A DNA stretch of 64,000 nt from Chryseobacterium sp. StRB126. Its GTDB lineage: Bacteria > Bacteroidota > Bacteroidia > Flavobacteriales > Weeksellaceae. Shown here one piece after another: positions 1 to 8,068 of this stretch. The translations under genes were made by a program, and so were the position numbers. How positions within the stretch are numbered: the first letter of the stretch is position 1; the number at the start of each line of letters is the position of its first letter. The stretch lies in NCBI RefSeq assembly GCF_000829375.1, contig NZ_AP014624.1, forward strand, positions 2,666,001 to 2,730,000. Direction: 5' to 3'. The notes under the pieces are model-generated. The model searched no databases. It had not been told where the DNA came from and saw only the letters and a program-made list of their open reading frames with translations.

Positions 1-665
1 CCCTCACAATACATTGGGCAGTAGTATTTTCCTGCCATTTCATCAGTAACTTTAGGTGCTTCATGATGATGGCTGTGATTATGAGCGTGTGAATGTGAAT
101 GGCTATGGTGTGAAACCACTTTCTGAGCCATGTCTTCAGAGATTTCTTCCAAATGCATGTGGCATACAGGACAGTCTCCTTTTTCATCATACACTTTATC
201 TCCTTCACAGAACATTGGACAATAATATTTCCCAACACTGTTTTTAAAATTTTCAGGAAGATTTGTGGCTGAATAAGTAGGTTTATGATTAGGATCTTTT
301 GCCAGTTTTTCCTCAATCGGAACTAAATACATATTACAATCCGGGCATCTTTCGCCCTGTTTGAAATATACTTTATCTCCCTCGCATTCCATTGGACAAT
401 AATATACTGACGATGGTGATACGCGGTCCAGAGGTTTTACAAAAGCTTTTGCAGGGTTGTTGGGATCTTCCAGTCTGTATTTTCCTATTTCTGCCAGAGA
501 ATCATTTAAAACCGAAAGAGCAACCGCGTGGTCAGAAGTGATGGTGGCGGTATTGTTTTCCAGATTTACATCGGCTGTAACTCCTTCTATGCTGTTCAGT
601 TGATTGGATATTTTTTTCTGGCAACCTGAACAGGTCATTCCGAGTATGTTATACTGTTGTTCCAT
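1..665 (-). CDS. Heavy-metal (copper-type) P-type ATPase, N-terminal part, runs off the window
   Basis: Reading leftward from an ATG whose A pairs with base 665, the frame is open to the window edge, so only about 221 N-terminal residues are present. They begin with an HMA metal-binding fold carrying the CxxC motif MTCSGC at residues 10-15. Three short heavy-metal-binding modules of the YYCPM...CEGDKVY type follow near residues 88, 147 and 213; the first two end in CPDC and CPVC. A His-rich stretch (HHSHSHSHNHSHHH) lies between the second and third. This arrangement is typical of Bacteroidota CopA/SilP-like cation-exporting ATPases; the membrane and ATPase domains would lie outside the window. 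The AraC-HMA regulator gene begins about 200 bp upstream on the same strand, which fits a copper-response locus. Metal specificity (Cu, Ag, or other) is inferred. Confidence 0.85.
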   Translation of the reverse strand, partial: MEQQYNILGMTCSGCQKKISNQLNSIEGVTADVNLENNTATITSDHAVALSVLNDSLAEIGKYRLEDPNNPAKAFVKPLDRVSPSSVYYCPMECEGDKVYFKQGERCPDCNMYLVPIEEKLAKDPNHKPTYSATNLPENFKNSVGKYYCPMFCEGDKVYDEKGDCPVCHMHLEEISEDMAQKVVSHHSHSHSHAHNHSHHHEAPKVTDEMAGKYYCPMYCE

Positions 666-755
666 GAGTCTTAAATTTATAGTACAAATTTCCAAAATGA
701 AAATTTAAGGGTGTTATAAATTTAAGGATAATAGTTATAGAATTTAGATTGAGGA

Positions 756-860
756 GTTTGAGAGTGGGAGAGTATTACAGTTAGGGGGAGTGATTGATTA
801 TTTACTGTAATATTAAACTGTAGCACTCGAACGCTCCGACTCTCAAACCCTAATACTCTC
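756..860. repeat. Compound inverted repeat between the ATPase and AraC-HMA genes
   Basis: Two perfect 10-bp inverted pairs are visible: GTTTGAGAGT at 756-765 with ACTCTCAAAC at 839-848, and GAGAGTATTA at 768-777 with TAATACTCTC at 851-860. The order of the two right arms is not mirrored, so the two hairpins exclude each other. It looks like a flavobacterial intergenic repeat rather than a terminator. Function unknown. Confidence 0.5.
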
Positions 861-869
861 TGACCCCAA

Positions 870-1430
870 TTAAATATTATCAAGGGGCTTCCTGTGATGG
901 TCTTTTAATTTTTTAAACTCAGTAGGCGTAAATCCGGTAACATTGCGGAATTGGGTGGAAAGATGCTGAACACTTTTGTAGCCCAGTTTTCCTGCAATTT
1001 CCGTAAGATTGAATTCATTATATAAAAGGAGTTCCTTTACTTTTTCAATCTTTTGAAGGATGAAAAACTGTTCCAGTGTAATATTCTCATTCTGTGAAAA
1101 TGTTTTGGAAAGAGAACTGTAATCTTTGTGAAGTCTTGAACTTAAGAATTCAGAAAGAAGAAAATCTTCATCAATGTCAAGTTCGCTGATTTTTACAATA
1201 ACGAGATTTTTAATTTTCTCAATAAGCTGATGTGAAGAGTCCATGATTCTTTCAAAACCGGTTGCAAGCAGGGTTTCTTCAATAGATTGCATGGTGGCTG
1301 CGGAAACTTCCGATTCTGTTTCTACTTCTCCCAGAATAATGGAGCTGGTTTTTATATCTGCATTATTAAAGATGGTTTCTACTGCGGCAATGCATCTGTT
1401 GCAGACCATATTTTTGATGAAGATCCTCAT
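870..1430 (-). CDS. AraC-type regulator with N-terminal HMA-like domain
   Basis: 186 residues. The N-terminus (residues 1-70) resembles a heavy-metal-associated ferredoxin-like fold with NMVCNRC at residues 8-14 (CxxC: C10, C13). The C-terminal 90 residues form an AraC double helix-turn-helix, with the conserved second HTH ending in the GFTPTEFKK motif. The protein probably senses copper or a related metal through the CxxC and controls the neighbouring P-type ATPase. It is shorter than ordinary AraC proteins (about 280-300) because the HMA domain replaces the usual cupin sensor. Its start overlaps the thioesterase stop by 4 nt (ATGA), so the two are translationally coupled. The metal-sensing role is inference from the fusion and neighbourhood. 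Confidence 0.8.
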   Translation of the reverse strand: MRIFIKNMVCNRCIAAVETIFNNADIKTSSIILGEVETESEVSAATMQSIEETLLATGFERIMDSSHQLIEKIKNLVIVKISELDIDEDFLLSEFLSSRLHKDYSSLSKTFSQNENITLEQFFILQKIEKVKELLLYNEFNLTEIAGKLGYKSVQHLSTQFRNVTGFTPTEFKKLKDHHRKPLDNI

Positions 1431-1822
1431 GCTCCGCTGTTTAATCTGTCTTTTACAAATTCAATCTGGGTTTTACCATGTGGAGCAGGATTTCCTTCGT
1501 TATCCAGATTAACCATAACAATTTTATCTACAGTGATAATCGTCTGATGAGTCATTTTATTACGGACATCACATTTTAAAGTAATAGAAGATGAACCAAA
1601 GTGAGTGGCTTCAATACCAATTTCAATAATGTCCCCCTGTTTTGCGGAGCTTACAAAATTGATCTCTGAAATAAATTTAGTAACTACTTTAGTGTTTTCA
1701 AGCTGAATGATGGCATATAATGCTGCTTCTTCATCTATCCATTGTAAAAGTCTTCCTCCGAATAGAGAGTGATTAGGATTTAAATCTTCGGGTTTTACCC
1801 ATTTTCTTGTATGGTAATTCAT
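1427..1822 (-). CDS. Acyl-CoA thioesterase, hotdog fold (YciA-like)
   Basis: 131 residues, the usual length of a single hotdog domain. NPNHSLFGGRLLQWIDEEAA at residues 16-35 matches the catalytic helix region of YciA/BACH-type acyl-CoA thioesterases (the N..G..FGG.LL.W.D signature), which hydrolyse acyl-CoA to free acid and CoA in the cytoplasm. Its stop overlaps the start of the AraC-HMA gene by 4 nt, so they share a transcript although no functional link is obvious. Substrate chain length cannot be told from the sequence. Confidence 0.85.
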   Translation of the reverse strand: MNYHTRKWVKPEDLNPNHSLFGGRLLQWIDEEAALYAIIQLENTKVVTKFISEINFVSSAKQGDIIEIGIEATHFGSSSITLKCDVRNKMTHQTIITVDKIVMVNLDNEGNPAPHGKTQIEFVKDRLNSGA

Positions 1823-1918
1823 GTTCTTAATAATTTACAGTACAAATTTAGCGTTAAAAGCTGGCTTTTTCCAAAGAATAGTATTTATTGATCTTAAGAA
1901 GATTATTCATTTTCTCAA

Positions 1919-2335
1919 TCATTTTCTTTTGGAACGCATTGCTTTTGTCTTTGTAATATTAGGATCGTTTAACAACTTTTGATACTCTTCGCTTTCTCTT
2001 GGGTATAGGGCTACTTTTCCTTCCTTATTATGATGAAATCCGAATCCGTACCTTTTGGCTAAAGGAGAAGACCGGAGGCAGGCTTGGCCCTTGGAAAAGA
2101 ATTGATCTCTTTCCTCCTGTTTTTCATTTTCAGAAATATCCTTCTTAAAGGCATAACATTCAAATATAATATCATCAGAAGTATATTGGTAAGGATTTTT
2201 ACTGATCTTTTCATATTGAAGATTGGCTAATGTCTTTTCTTTCTTTTCAGGGGGAATCTGTGCCTGGGAAACGGGACAATCTTCTGCGACTTCTATAAAA
2301 GTATTGATGCAATTGGTGGTGTGCTGTTTCATCAT
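1919..2335 (-). CDS. DUF6157 family protein
   Basis: 138 residues. The sequence carries the hallmarks I associate with DUF6157: an N-terminal HTTNCINTFIEVAEDCP block, a PYQYTSDDIIFE block in the middle, FFSKGQACLRSSPLAKRYGFG, and the terminal KAMRSKRK. The family is a small soluble cytoplasmic protein of unknown function found widely in soil bacteria. No signal peptide or membrane segment. It is transcribed away from the RRM gene across a 412-bp divergent intergenic region and appears monocistronic. No function can be assigned. Confidence 0.8.
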   Translation of the reverse strand: MMKQHTTNCINTFIEVAEDCPVSQAQIPPEKKEKTLANLQYEKISKNPYQYTSDDIIFECYAFKKDISENEKQEERDQFFSKGQACLRSSPLAKRYGFGFHHNKEGKVALYPRESEEYQKLLNDPNITKTKAMRSKRK

Positions 2336-2747
2336 AAATCCGATTAAAGGCTATATATATGATTTTAAAAGGAGTTATAAATATACTATAATATTCTCTA
2401 TATTTTACTAGTAACATGTGGTTGGTTATTGATGGTTGTAAGTTTTGACAAACAATTGTTTATTTTTTTACAATTATTTTGAGGCATAATTTATTATGTT
2501 AACTAACTTTAACTTTTTGATAACTTTTAACATTAATTTATTGATTGTCAATAAATTAATGTTGCGTTTTGGCAGGATATGGAATTTAAATTCAAACTAA
2601 TGTGAGAAAGAGATAAAAAAAAGCTTTGATTTGACATTTTTAATTGTATCTTGCATACGTTTATATTTGGAATCAATATTTGTTCATTAATTTATGTTGT
2701 TTTTCTTTTATATACCAAATTTTTATTAATTTTTTAATTTATTCAAA
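2336..2747. other. Divergent intergenic region upstream of the RRM gene
   Basis: 412 bp, very AT-rich. It holds a perfect 16-bp inverted repeat with a 3-nt loop (2529-2544 / 2548-2563) and a -7-like box TATATTTG at 2662-2669 that would give a 5' leader of roughly 75 nt for the RRM gene. No convincing ORF. The long leader is reminiscent of cold-shock RNA-binding protein genes, but nothing proves that here. Confidence 0.5.
2529..2563. repeat. Perfect 16-bp inverted repeat
   Basis: The left arm 2529-2544 (AACATTAATTTATTGA) is the exact reverse complement of 2548-2563; the loop is TTG. No T-tract follows on either strand, so it is not an obvious terminator. It sits between two divergent promoters and could be an operator or an mRNA structure. 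Confidence 0.7.
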
Positions 2748-3113
2748 ATGAACATTTTTGTTTCAAACATCAATTACGCAACTAAAGAGTATGAGTTGCA
2801 CGATCTATTTGCAGAATTTGGTGATGTATCATCAGCTAAAATCGTAACAGACAGAGAAACTGGCCGTTCTAGAGGTTTTGGTTTCATCGAAATGGGTGAT
2901 GAAGAAGGACAGCAGGCTATTGAAGCTCTTAATCAAAAAGAATTCAACGGAAAAACATTAAACGTATCTGAAGCTAAGCCAAGAGAAGAGAAGCCAAGAA
3001 GAAGCTTCGATAACAACAGAGGCGGAGGTTACGGTGGTAACAATCGTGGAAATGGTGGCGGTGGCTACGGCGGTGGAAATCGTGGTGGTAACGGCGGCGG
3101 AAATCGTTGGTAA
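2748..3113 (+). CDS. Glycine-rich RRM RNA-binding protein
   Basis: 121 residues. It has one RNA-recognition motif: RNP2 is IFVSNI at residues 3-8 and RNP1 is RGFGFIEM at 42-49, with the aromatic residues needed for RNA stacking. From about residue 88 a Gly/Asn/Arg-rich tail (RGG-like) follows. This architecture matches cyanobacterial and Bacteroidota Rbp proteins, often cold-induced RNA chaperones. Soluble, cytoplasmic, single gene with its own long AT-rich leader and a strong hairpin terminator immediately after the stop. Cold induction is known for relatives and only inferred here. Confidence 0.9.
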   Translation: MNIFVSNINYATKEYELHDLFAEFGDVSSAKIVTDRETGRSRGFGFIEMGDEEGQQAIEALNQKEFNGKTLNVSEAKPREEKPRRSFDNNRGGGYGGNNRGNGGGGYGGGNRGGNGGGNRW

Positions 3114-3120
3114 AAATATA

Positions 3121-3147
3121 AAGCGGCTTTTAAGCCGCTTTTTTTAT
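3121..3147. terminator. Hairpin terminator shared by convergent RRM and BlaI-like genes
   Basis: AAGCGGCTT (3121-3129) pairs perfectly with AAGCCGCTT (3132-3140) around a TT loop, followed by a T-run on the + strand. The convergent BlaI-like gene stops at 3144-3146, so the structure can act for the + transcript and overlaps the end of the - gene. Confidence 0.85.
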
Positions 3148-3635
3148 TTCTTTTTCTTCTTCTTTTTCTCTTTGTCTTTTTCTTTTTCCTTGCTGATCTT
3201 TACCTTTTTCTCTTTCTTCGGATTTAATATCTCTTCAGCAACCTCAAACTTAGGCTCTTCAACTTTCGCTGGTTTGATTTCAATTTTAAGATCAAAATAA
3301 CCTTTAAGATCATCTTGAGTAAGCAGTTTTTCACTGAATAAAAACTCAAGAATTTCCTTTCCTGAATCATTAAAGAAATTGTGCGTAAGTTCTTTTAACA
3401 GAAACTTTCTGTATTCTTCAAACGGAACAAGTACCGTATATTTAAAGATTCTCCCTTCTTTTATGGTAGATAAATAGCCTTTTTCAACTAATATTTTCAA
3501 ATATGTGGAAACCGTATTTTGGTGTGGCTTAGGTTCCGGATGCTGCTCCATAACGTCCTTCAGATAGAAAGATTCCATTTTCCAAAACAGCTTCATAAAG
3601 TTTTCTTCTGCGGCGGTAAGATGATTGATTTTCAT
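3144..3635 (-). CDS. BlaI/MecI-family repressor-like protein with Lys-rich tail
   Basis: 163 residues from the ATG at 3635. A longer reading starting at 3785 would run deep into the PAP2 gene, so the MKINHLTAAEE start 8 nt after the PAP2 stop is preferred. Residues 1-80 form a winged helix: AAEENFMKLFWKMESF at the N-terminus, then HQNTVSTYLKILVEKGYL as the recognition helix region, typical of BlaI/MecI (Penicillinase_R). Residues 80-125 match the family dimerisation part. An unusual C-terminal tail of about 25 residues is almost pure Lys/Glu and ends in seven lysines. No BlaR1-type sensor protease is adjacent, so the inducer is unknown. Likely co-transcribed with the PAP2 gene upstream. Confidence 0.8.
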   Translation of the reverse strand: MKINHLTAAEENFMKLFWKMESFYLKDVMEQHPEPKPHQNTVSTYLKILVEKGYLSTIKEGRIFKYTVLVPFEEYRKFLLKELTHNFFNDSGKEILEFLFSEKLLTQDDLKGYFDLKIEIKPAKVEEPKFEVAEEILNPKKEKKVKISKEKEKDKEKKKKKKK

Positions 3636-3643
3636 ATATTCTT

Positions 3644-4246
3644 CTAATGTTGAAATTGTATATTGCAATAAAGATAAATAAAAGATACCATAAAAGCTAT
3701 TCCAGCTCCTATAAATACTTCTTTTACCGTATGCCTTTTTAAAATAATTCTGGTGAGACCTACCAAACTGGCGATCCCAAGCCATAAAAGACCCATTTTC
3801 CAGTCTAAGGTGAAAAATAATGCAGCTACAAATATATTAAATGCAGTATGCATTGAACTTTTAATGAAAAAATTGCTGATTTGAAGAGCAAAAAGCAGAA
3901 TTAAAATAAAAAGCATAACCAGATCAATATATCCGTTTTTTACATAATTGAAAATAAGATAAATAACAACACAGGCTGCAATAAATACATAAAGTGTTTT
4001 TCTCTGAACCCGGTTGGAGACATCCATATTGGTGTATCTTCCTGTTTTTACATTCCATACCAGCCAGATGACAACCGGTGTAATAATCATTAATAATACA
4101 GGTAGAAAATAAAGAAGGGTTTCCTTAAAAGTATATTCCCTGAGACTCATATACACAAAAAAAATAACCAGAGAAACCAGCGGATTGAAGAAATCTGAGA
4201 TAATCTTTGATATTTTGTGGAGAAGCGAAGACTTTTTTTCTTCCAT
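3644..4246 (-). CDS. PAP2-superfamily membrane phosphatase
   Basis: 200 residues with about five to six hydrophobic segments. The lipid-phosphatase signature is recognisable in diverged form: a basic KTGRYTNMDVSNRVQRK stretch, SSMHTAF (in place of PSGH) near residue 130, and TRIILKRHTVKEVFIGAG near 165-182, matching SRxxxxxHxxxDVxxG with Thr-Arg and Glu replacing Ser-Arg and Asp. This suggests a membrane phosphatase acting on lipid or polyprenyl phosphates; the substitutions could mean altered activity. It overlaps nothing and lies 8 nt upstream of the BlaI-like gene, forming a probable two-gene operon. Confidence 0.75.
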   Translation of the reverse strand: MEEKKSSLLHKISKIISDFFNPLVSLVIFFVYMSLREYTFKETLLYFLPVLLMIITPVVIWLVWNVKTGRYTNMDVSNRVQRKTLYVFIAACVVIYLIFNYVKNGYIDLVMLFILILLFALQISNFFIKSSMHTAFNIFVAALFFTLDWKMGLLWLGIASLVGLTRIILKRHTVKEVFIGAGIAFMVSFIYLYCNIQFQH

Positions 4247-4528
4247 ATTTAAGTTTAAAAATCAAATATAAGATTATAAGGCCAAAAAACAAATGAAGAT
4301 CGAATGATGATGTCTTTTTTGAGATACTGATAATGCAGGCAAGCGCTGATGATCTTTACTATATAAAATGTTTCTTCTGTTTTTATTGAAAATTATATGT
4401 ATTATTTCCGAAAATTTTTAATTCCTTCTATTTTTAAAGAGAAATGAGTTTTTTGTTAGCTATTTTTGAAATATCAGATAAAATACATGATATATAAGGA
4501 CTAATAAACTACATCAATACATAATATA

Positions 4529-4961
4529 ATGAAACAGCTATTTATAGGGTTTCTTTTTGTTCTGGGTGGTTTTGTTTTTGGGCAAATCAATTCTTCAAAA
4601 AGATTCTTCGCCTTCGCTAGTTCCTGTTCATCAGTTGAGAATTTATGAAATACCAAAAGACAACAGACAGGTGTTTTTAGACCGGTTTAAGGATCATGCC
4701 CTAAGAATCATGAAAAAGTATGGATTCAATATCGTGTCTATCTGAGAGTCTGAATTTGAAGGAAAGACAGAGTTTGTCTATCTGCTTGAATGGAAAGATG
4801 AAAATACGATGAAAATGGCATGGCAGGGTTTTATGGCAGATCAGGAATGGAAAGATATTAAGATACGAACAGCAAAATTACATGGTGATTTTGTTAATAC
4901 TATTGAAGATGGGACGCTGAAACTTTCAGAATTTTCACCGGAAAAGAAGCTATTGAAATAA
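4529..4961 (+). pseudogene. Broken NIPSNAP-family secreted protein gene
   Basis: The ATG at 4529 opens a signal peptide (MKQLFIGFLFVLGGFVFGQ) but runs into TGA after about 39 codons. The next frame (+1) continues with VHQLRIYEIPKDNRQVFLDR, a NIPSNAP-like ferredoxin fold, is interrupted by TGA at 4743-4745 exactly where relatives have Trp (VSI-W-ES), then stays open to TAA at 4959-4961. A frameshift near 4590-4620 plus one Trp-to-stop change therefore disable a gene of roughly 145 codons. The original product was probably exported. The reading rests on the continuous protein-like character of both segments. Confidence 0.75.
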
Positions 4962-5277
4962 CCAAAAAAGATGTTAACAATAATTAAAGTTGAAAGAAGT
5001 AGGGGAAGAAAATGCAATGTTTTGATGATAACCAGTTTTATTAATTATGCCAAAATACTATACTCACGAGCTGATTTCTTAGATGTTGTCATAAGAAAAT
5101 AACAGTTGGTATGCCATTTAATAAGCGTTTCTTTGGGTCGAAAATTAAGAATAATCCACTCCGCCTGCAAGTAGATTTTAGAGAAAAAACGAAAAGTTAC
5201 TTATGCATACAATAAAAACAAAGTTTTTTTCATAATTTTGCTCAACTATTTCATCATAAAAAAGCAAGAGCTAACAC
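4962..5277. other. Intergenic region and promoter of pdhA
   Basis: 316 bp, no convincing ORF. Near the end, TAATTTTG at 5233-5240 fits the flavobacterial -7 box and would start transcription about 30 nt before pdhA. No clear -33 TTG at the expected spacing. Nothing else recognised. Confidence 0.5.
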
Positions 5278-6279
5278 ATGAAAGAATTTTCTAAAGAGGT
5301 ATACCTGAAGTGGTATGAAGATATGACAATGTGGAGAAGGTTTGAAGACAAATGCCGTTCTCTTTACCTAAAACAAAAGATCAGAGGATTTTTACATTTG
5401 TATAATGGCCAGGAAGCAATCCCTGCCGGATTTACACATGCAATGGATCTTACTAAAGACAGTATGATTACTGCTTACAGATGCCACATCCATCCAATGG
5501 CGATGGGAGTAGATCCTAAGAGAATCATGGCTGAACTTTGTGGTAAAGCTACCGGTACATCCGGAGGTATGGGTGGATCTATGCACATTTTCAGTAAAGA
5601 GCACCGTTTCTACGGAGGTCATGGTATTGTTGGAGGACAAATTCCTTTGGGAGCAGGTATTGCTTTTGCAGATAAATATTTCGACAGAAAAGCTGTAAAC
5701 ATTTGTTTCTTCGGAGATGGGGCTGCAAGACAAGGTTCATTACATGAAACATTCAACATGGCGATGAACTGGAAACTTCCTGTAGTATTTGTAGTAGAAA
5801 ACAACCAGTACGCTATGGGAACTTCTGTAAAAAGAACAGCAAACCACGAAGATATCTATAAATTAGGATTAGGGTACGAAATGCCTTGTCTTGCTGTAGA
5901 TGCAATGGACCCTGTGAAAGTAGCAGAAGCGGCTTATGAAGCTATTGAAAGAGCAAGAAGAGGAGACGGACCAACATTCATTGAAGCAAGAACTTACCGT
6001 TACAGAGGACACTCTATGTCTGATGCTGAGCCTTACAGATCTAAAGAAGAAGTAGCTGTTCACAAGAATGATGACCCGATTGAATTGGTGAAACACAGAA
6101 TTCTTGAAAACGGATGGGCTACAGAAGCTGAATTAGAAGTTATGGATAACAAGTCAAGAGACTTTGTTGAAGAGTGTATCGAATTTATGGAGAACTCTCC
6201 ATATCCGGATGCTGAGAAAATCTATGAGTATGTATACGCTCAGGAAGATTATCCATTCTTAGACAAATTAGAAAACTAA
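5278..6279 (+). CDS. pdhA: Pyruvate dehydrogenase E1 component, alpha subunit
   Basis: 333 residues, normal for E1-alpha. With the E1-beta subunit it decarboxylates pyruvate using thiamine diphosphate and reductively acetylates the lipoyl groups of E2. Diagnostic stretches are FLHLYNGQEAIPAG near residue 38, GGMGGSMHIFSKEHRFYGGHGIVGGQ around 97-122, the ThDP/Mg motif GDGAARQGSLHETFN(M)A around 147-162 with VVENNQYAMGT, and the phosphorylation-loop region YRYRGHSMSDAEPYRS near 240-256. The E2 gene follows 84 bp downstream; the beta subunit gene is not adjacent, as is common in Flavobacteriia. Confidence 0.95.
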   Translation: MKEFSKEVYLKWYEDMTMWRRFEDKCRSLYLKQKIRGFLHLYNGQEAIPAGFTHAMDLTKDSMITAYRCHIHPMAMGVDPKRIMAELCGKATGTSGGMGGSMHIFSKEHRFYGGHGIVGGQIPLGAGIAFADKYFDRKAVNICFFGDGAARQGSLHETFNMAMNWKLPVVFVVENNQYAMGTSVKRTANHEDIYKLGLGYEMPCLAVDAMDPVKVAEAAYEAIERARRGDGPTFIEARTYRYRGHSMSDAEPYRSKEEVAVHKNDDPIELVKHRILENGWATEAELEVMDNKSRDFVEECIEFMENSPYPDAEKIYEYVYAQEDYPFLDKLEN

Positions 6280-6320
6280 AAAATAAAAATTAATTTGAAA
6301 TTTGAAGTTTGAAATTTCTG

Positions 6321-6353
6321 AAATCTCAAATCTCAAATCTCAGATCTCAAATC
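6321..6353 (+). repeat. Tandem heptamer repeat between pdhA and pdhC
   Basis: AAATCTC is repeated head to tail at 6321, 6328 and 6335, with a variant AGATCTC at 6342 and a partial copy to 6353. It directly precedes the E2 gene by 10 bp and looks like a slippage-prone microsatellite. Confidence 0.85.
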
Positions 6354-6363
6354 AATATAGATT

Positions 6364-7957
6364 ATGGCAGAAGTAATTACGATGCCCCGCCTTTCCGACA
6401 CTATGACGGAAGGTAAGGTGGCGAAATGGCATAAAAAAAGTAGGAGATAAAGTAAAGGAAGGAGATATTTTAGCTGAAATTGAAACTGACAAAGCAGTTC
6501 AGGATTTCGAATCTGAAGTAGAAGGTACCCTTTTATACGTTGGTGTAGAAGAAGGTGCTGCAGCTGCTGTAGACTCTGTTTTAGCAATTATAGGTAATGA
6601 AGGAGAAGATATTTCAGGATTAACTGGTGGGGCTGCTGCTCCAGCTGCTGAAGAAAAAAAATCAGAAGAACAGCCTAAGGCAGAAACTGTGGAAACTGCT
6701 TCAGCAGAAGTTCCGGCAGGAGTAGAAGTGATTACAATGCCAAGACTTTCTGATACAATGACGGAAGGAAAAGTTGCTAAATGGCACAAAAATGTAGGTG
6801 ATACAGTAAAAGAAGGTGATCTTCTTGCTGAAATTGAAACAGATAAAGCGGTACAGGATTTCGAATCTGAATTCAATGGAGTACTATTGAAGCAAGGTGT
6901 AGAAGAAGGTGGTGCTGCTCCGGTTGATACTGTGTTGGCTATTATTGGCCCTGCAGGAACTGATGTTTCAGCAGTAGGAGCATCTAAAGTTGCTGCTCCG
7001 GCATCAGAGAAACCAGCGGAACAAAAAGCAGAAGTTAAAACTGAAGAAAAAGCAGCTCCGGTTGCTAACAATTCATCTTCAGACAGAGTGGCAATTTCTC
7101 CATTAGCTAAAAAAATGGCTCAGGATAAAGGAGTTGACATTAACAGTGTTCAAGGTTCAGGTGAAAACGGAAGAATCGTTAAAAAAGATATTGAAAACTA
7201 TCAGCCAGCTGCAAAACCAGCTGCTTCAGCTCCGGCTGCAAGTGCTGCTGCTCAGGTTGCTGTAAACTTTGTTCAGGGAGAAGATACTGAGACTCCAAAC
7301 TCTCAGGTAAGAAATATTATTGCAAAACGTCTTTCTGAAAGTAAGTTCTCTGCTCCGCACTATTATTTAATGGTTGAAATCAACATGGATAAAGCTATCG
7401 AAGCTAGAAAAGAGATCAACTCTATTCCGGATACGAAGATTTCATTCAATGATATGATTATTAAGGCAACAGCAATTGCTTTAAGAAAACACCCACAAGT
7501 AAATTCAAGCTGGGCAGGTGATAAGATCATCCACAGAGGAAATATCAACGTTGGAGTGGCAGTTGCTATTCCTGACGGATTGGTAGTTCCTGTATTGAAA
7601 AATACAGATCAAATGTCTTACACTCAAATCTCTGCAGCTGTAAAAGATATGGCTTCAAGAGCTAAGAGTAAAGGTCTTAAGGCTAACGAAATGGAGGGAT
7701 CTACATTCTCTATTTCTAACCTTGGAATGTTTGGTATTGAAACATTTACAAGTATCATCAACCAGCCAAACTCTGCCATCCTTTCAGTAGGAGCAATCAT
7801 CGAGAAACCAATCGTTAAGAATGGTCAGATCGTAGTGGGTAATACAATGAAGCTTTCATTAGCATGTGACCACAGAGTTGTAGATGGTGCTACTGGTGCT
7901 CAATTCTTACAAACTTTAAGAACATATTTAGAAAATCCATTAACTTTGTTACTGTAA
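6364..7957 (+). CDS. pdhC: Pyruvate dehydrogenase E2 (dihydrolipoamide acetyltransferase), frameshifted near the 5' end
   Basis: The gene starts at ATG 6364 (MAEVITMPRLSDTMTEGKVAKWHK). A run of seven A at 6433-6439 shifts the frame; removing one A restores one continuous reading through 7957, about 530 residues. As written the start frame stops 29 codons in, and the remainder is open from 6689. Domains in order: two nearly identical lipoyl domains, each with ETDKAVQDFES around the lipoylated Lys, separated by an Ala/Glu-rich linker; a peripheral subunit-binding domain (ISPLAKKMAQDKGVDINSV); and a catalytic domain ending with DHRVVDGATGAQFL (active-site H and D). Because the enzyme is central, the break is either a homopolymer sequencing error or a slippage site rather than true decay. 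Confidence 0.9.
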
Positions 7958-7980
7958 TTTCTAAAAGATTTATACTAAAA

Positions 7981-8003
7981 CCTCCCAATCGGGAGGTTTT
8001 TTG
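7981..8003 (+). terminator. Rho-independent terminator after pdhC
   Basis: CCTCCC (7981-7986) pairs with GGGAGG (7991-7996) across an AATC loop and is followed by TTTTTTG. It closes the pdhA-pdhC transcript 24 nt after the stop. Confidence 0.9.
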
Positions 8004-8056
8004 TTTTAATATCAATATTGTTGGTATTATCTGTTGTAAAATCGACAATATGTTAC

Positions 8057-8064
8057 TATTTTTG
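8057..8064 (+). promoter_or_regulatory. -7 box of the lolD-like gene, almost at the start codon
   Basis: TATTTTTG matches the TAnnTTTG consensus and ends only 4 nt before ATG 8069. Transcription would begin at or beside the start codon, implying a leaderless mRNA. Confidence 0.55.
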
Positions 8065-8068
8065 AATC

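Noticed and set aside
56..247. 63-residue ORF on the + strand at the left edge
   Set aside because: It is the shadow of the P-type ATPase coding frame on the other strand; the minus frame has CxxC motifs and clear domains.
3034..3300. 88-residue + strand ORF over the RRM end and the BlaI-like gene
   Set aside because: It comes from the Gly-rich codons read out of frame and crosses a strong terminator; low-complexity translation.
6499..7071. 190-residue minus-strand ORF opposite pdhC
   Set aside because: It is an Ala/Ser/Thr-rich antisense shadow of the lipoyl-domain and linker codons; no family features.
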